NCBI GenBank assembly: GCA_012513435.1 | Contig: JAAZCE010000008.1 | Coordinates: 30,046-94,045, forward strand | Direction of reading: 5' to 3' | Length of the DNA stretch: 64,000 nucleotides | Source of the DNA: Clostridiales bacterium | GTDB taxonomy: Bacteria; Bacillota; Clostridia; Peptostreptococcales; Anaerovoracaceae | Shown here: positions 63,863-64,000 of the stretch, piece after piece | Position numbering within the stretch: position 1 is the stretch's first letter | How the letters are laid out: each line of letters opens with the position of its first letter | Notes under the pieces: generated by a model | What the model saw: only the letters and a program-made list of their open reading frames with translations | The model's database searches: none | Told to the model about the DNA's origin: nothing | Program-made: the position numbers and the translations under genes

Positions 63863-64000
63863 TTATTCTATTATCTCTGTTACAACGCCAGACCCTACTG
63901 TCCTTCCACCTTCTCTGATAGCGAATCTAAGTCCTCCTTCGATTGCTATTGGTGTTATCAGCTTGATTGTCATGGTGATGTTATCTCCAGGCATGCACAT
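63863..64000 (-). CDS. tuf: Elongation factor Tu, C-terminal end (truncated by window edge)
   Basis: [45 protein letters not shown]. Confidence 0.97.
   Translation of the reverse strand: MCMPGDNITMTIKLITPIAIEGGLRFAIREGGRTVGSGVVTEIIE

Overview
64 kb chromosomal segment of an anaerobic Firmicute (Clostridia-like; lineage inferred from gene content only). Most of it is core housekeeping sequence on the minus strand: pan genes, guaA/guaB, groES/groEL with CIRCE, rex/acpP, tsaD/rimI/tsaB/tsaE, an FMN riboswitch with an ECF transporter S component, gltX, ahcY-glmS-glmM-cdaR-cdaA, hpf, comF, recD2, yhaM-like, and the end of tuf. The accessory signals are: (1) a scar of decayed mobile DNA (truncated SpoIIE-type phosphatase, broken IS3, gutted ParA, ICE-like small ORF) next to an intact two-gene OLD/TOPRIM nuclease + UvrD helicase module (Gabija-like / class 2 OLD, 22184-26063); (2) a ~188-nt structured RNA candidate with a perfect 21-bp closing helix between comF and hpf/raiA, probably a raiA-motif ncRNA; (3) a murE-like ligase in a tight operon with two giant ABC-FtsX fusions; (4) a sigma-54-regulated NhaC antiporter / C-N hydrolase / amidohydrolase operon with a visible -24/-12 promoter and upstream dyads; (5) relics of a RelE toxin and an IS66 transposase. 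No CRISPR array was seen. The family assignments come from reading motifs in the translations; no database search was run.
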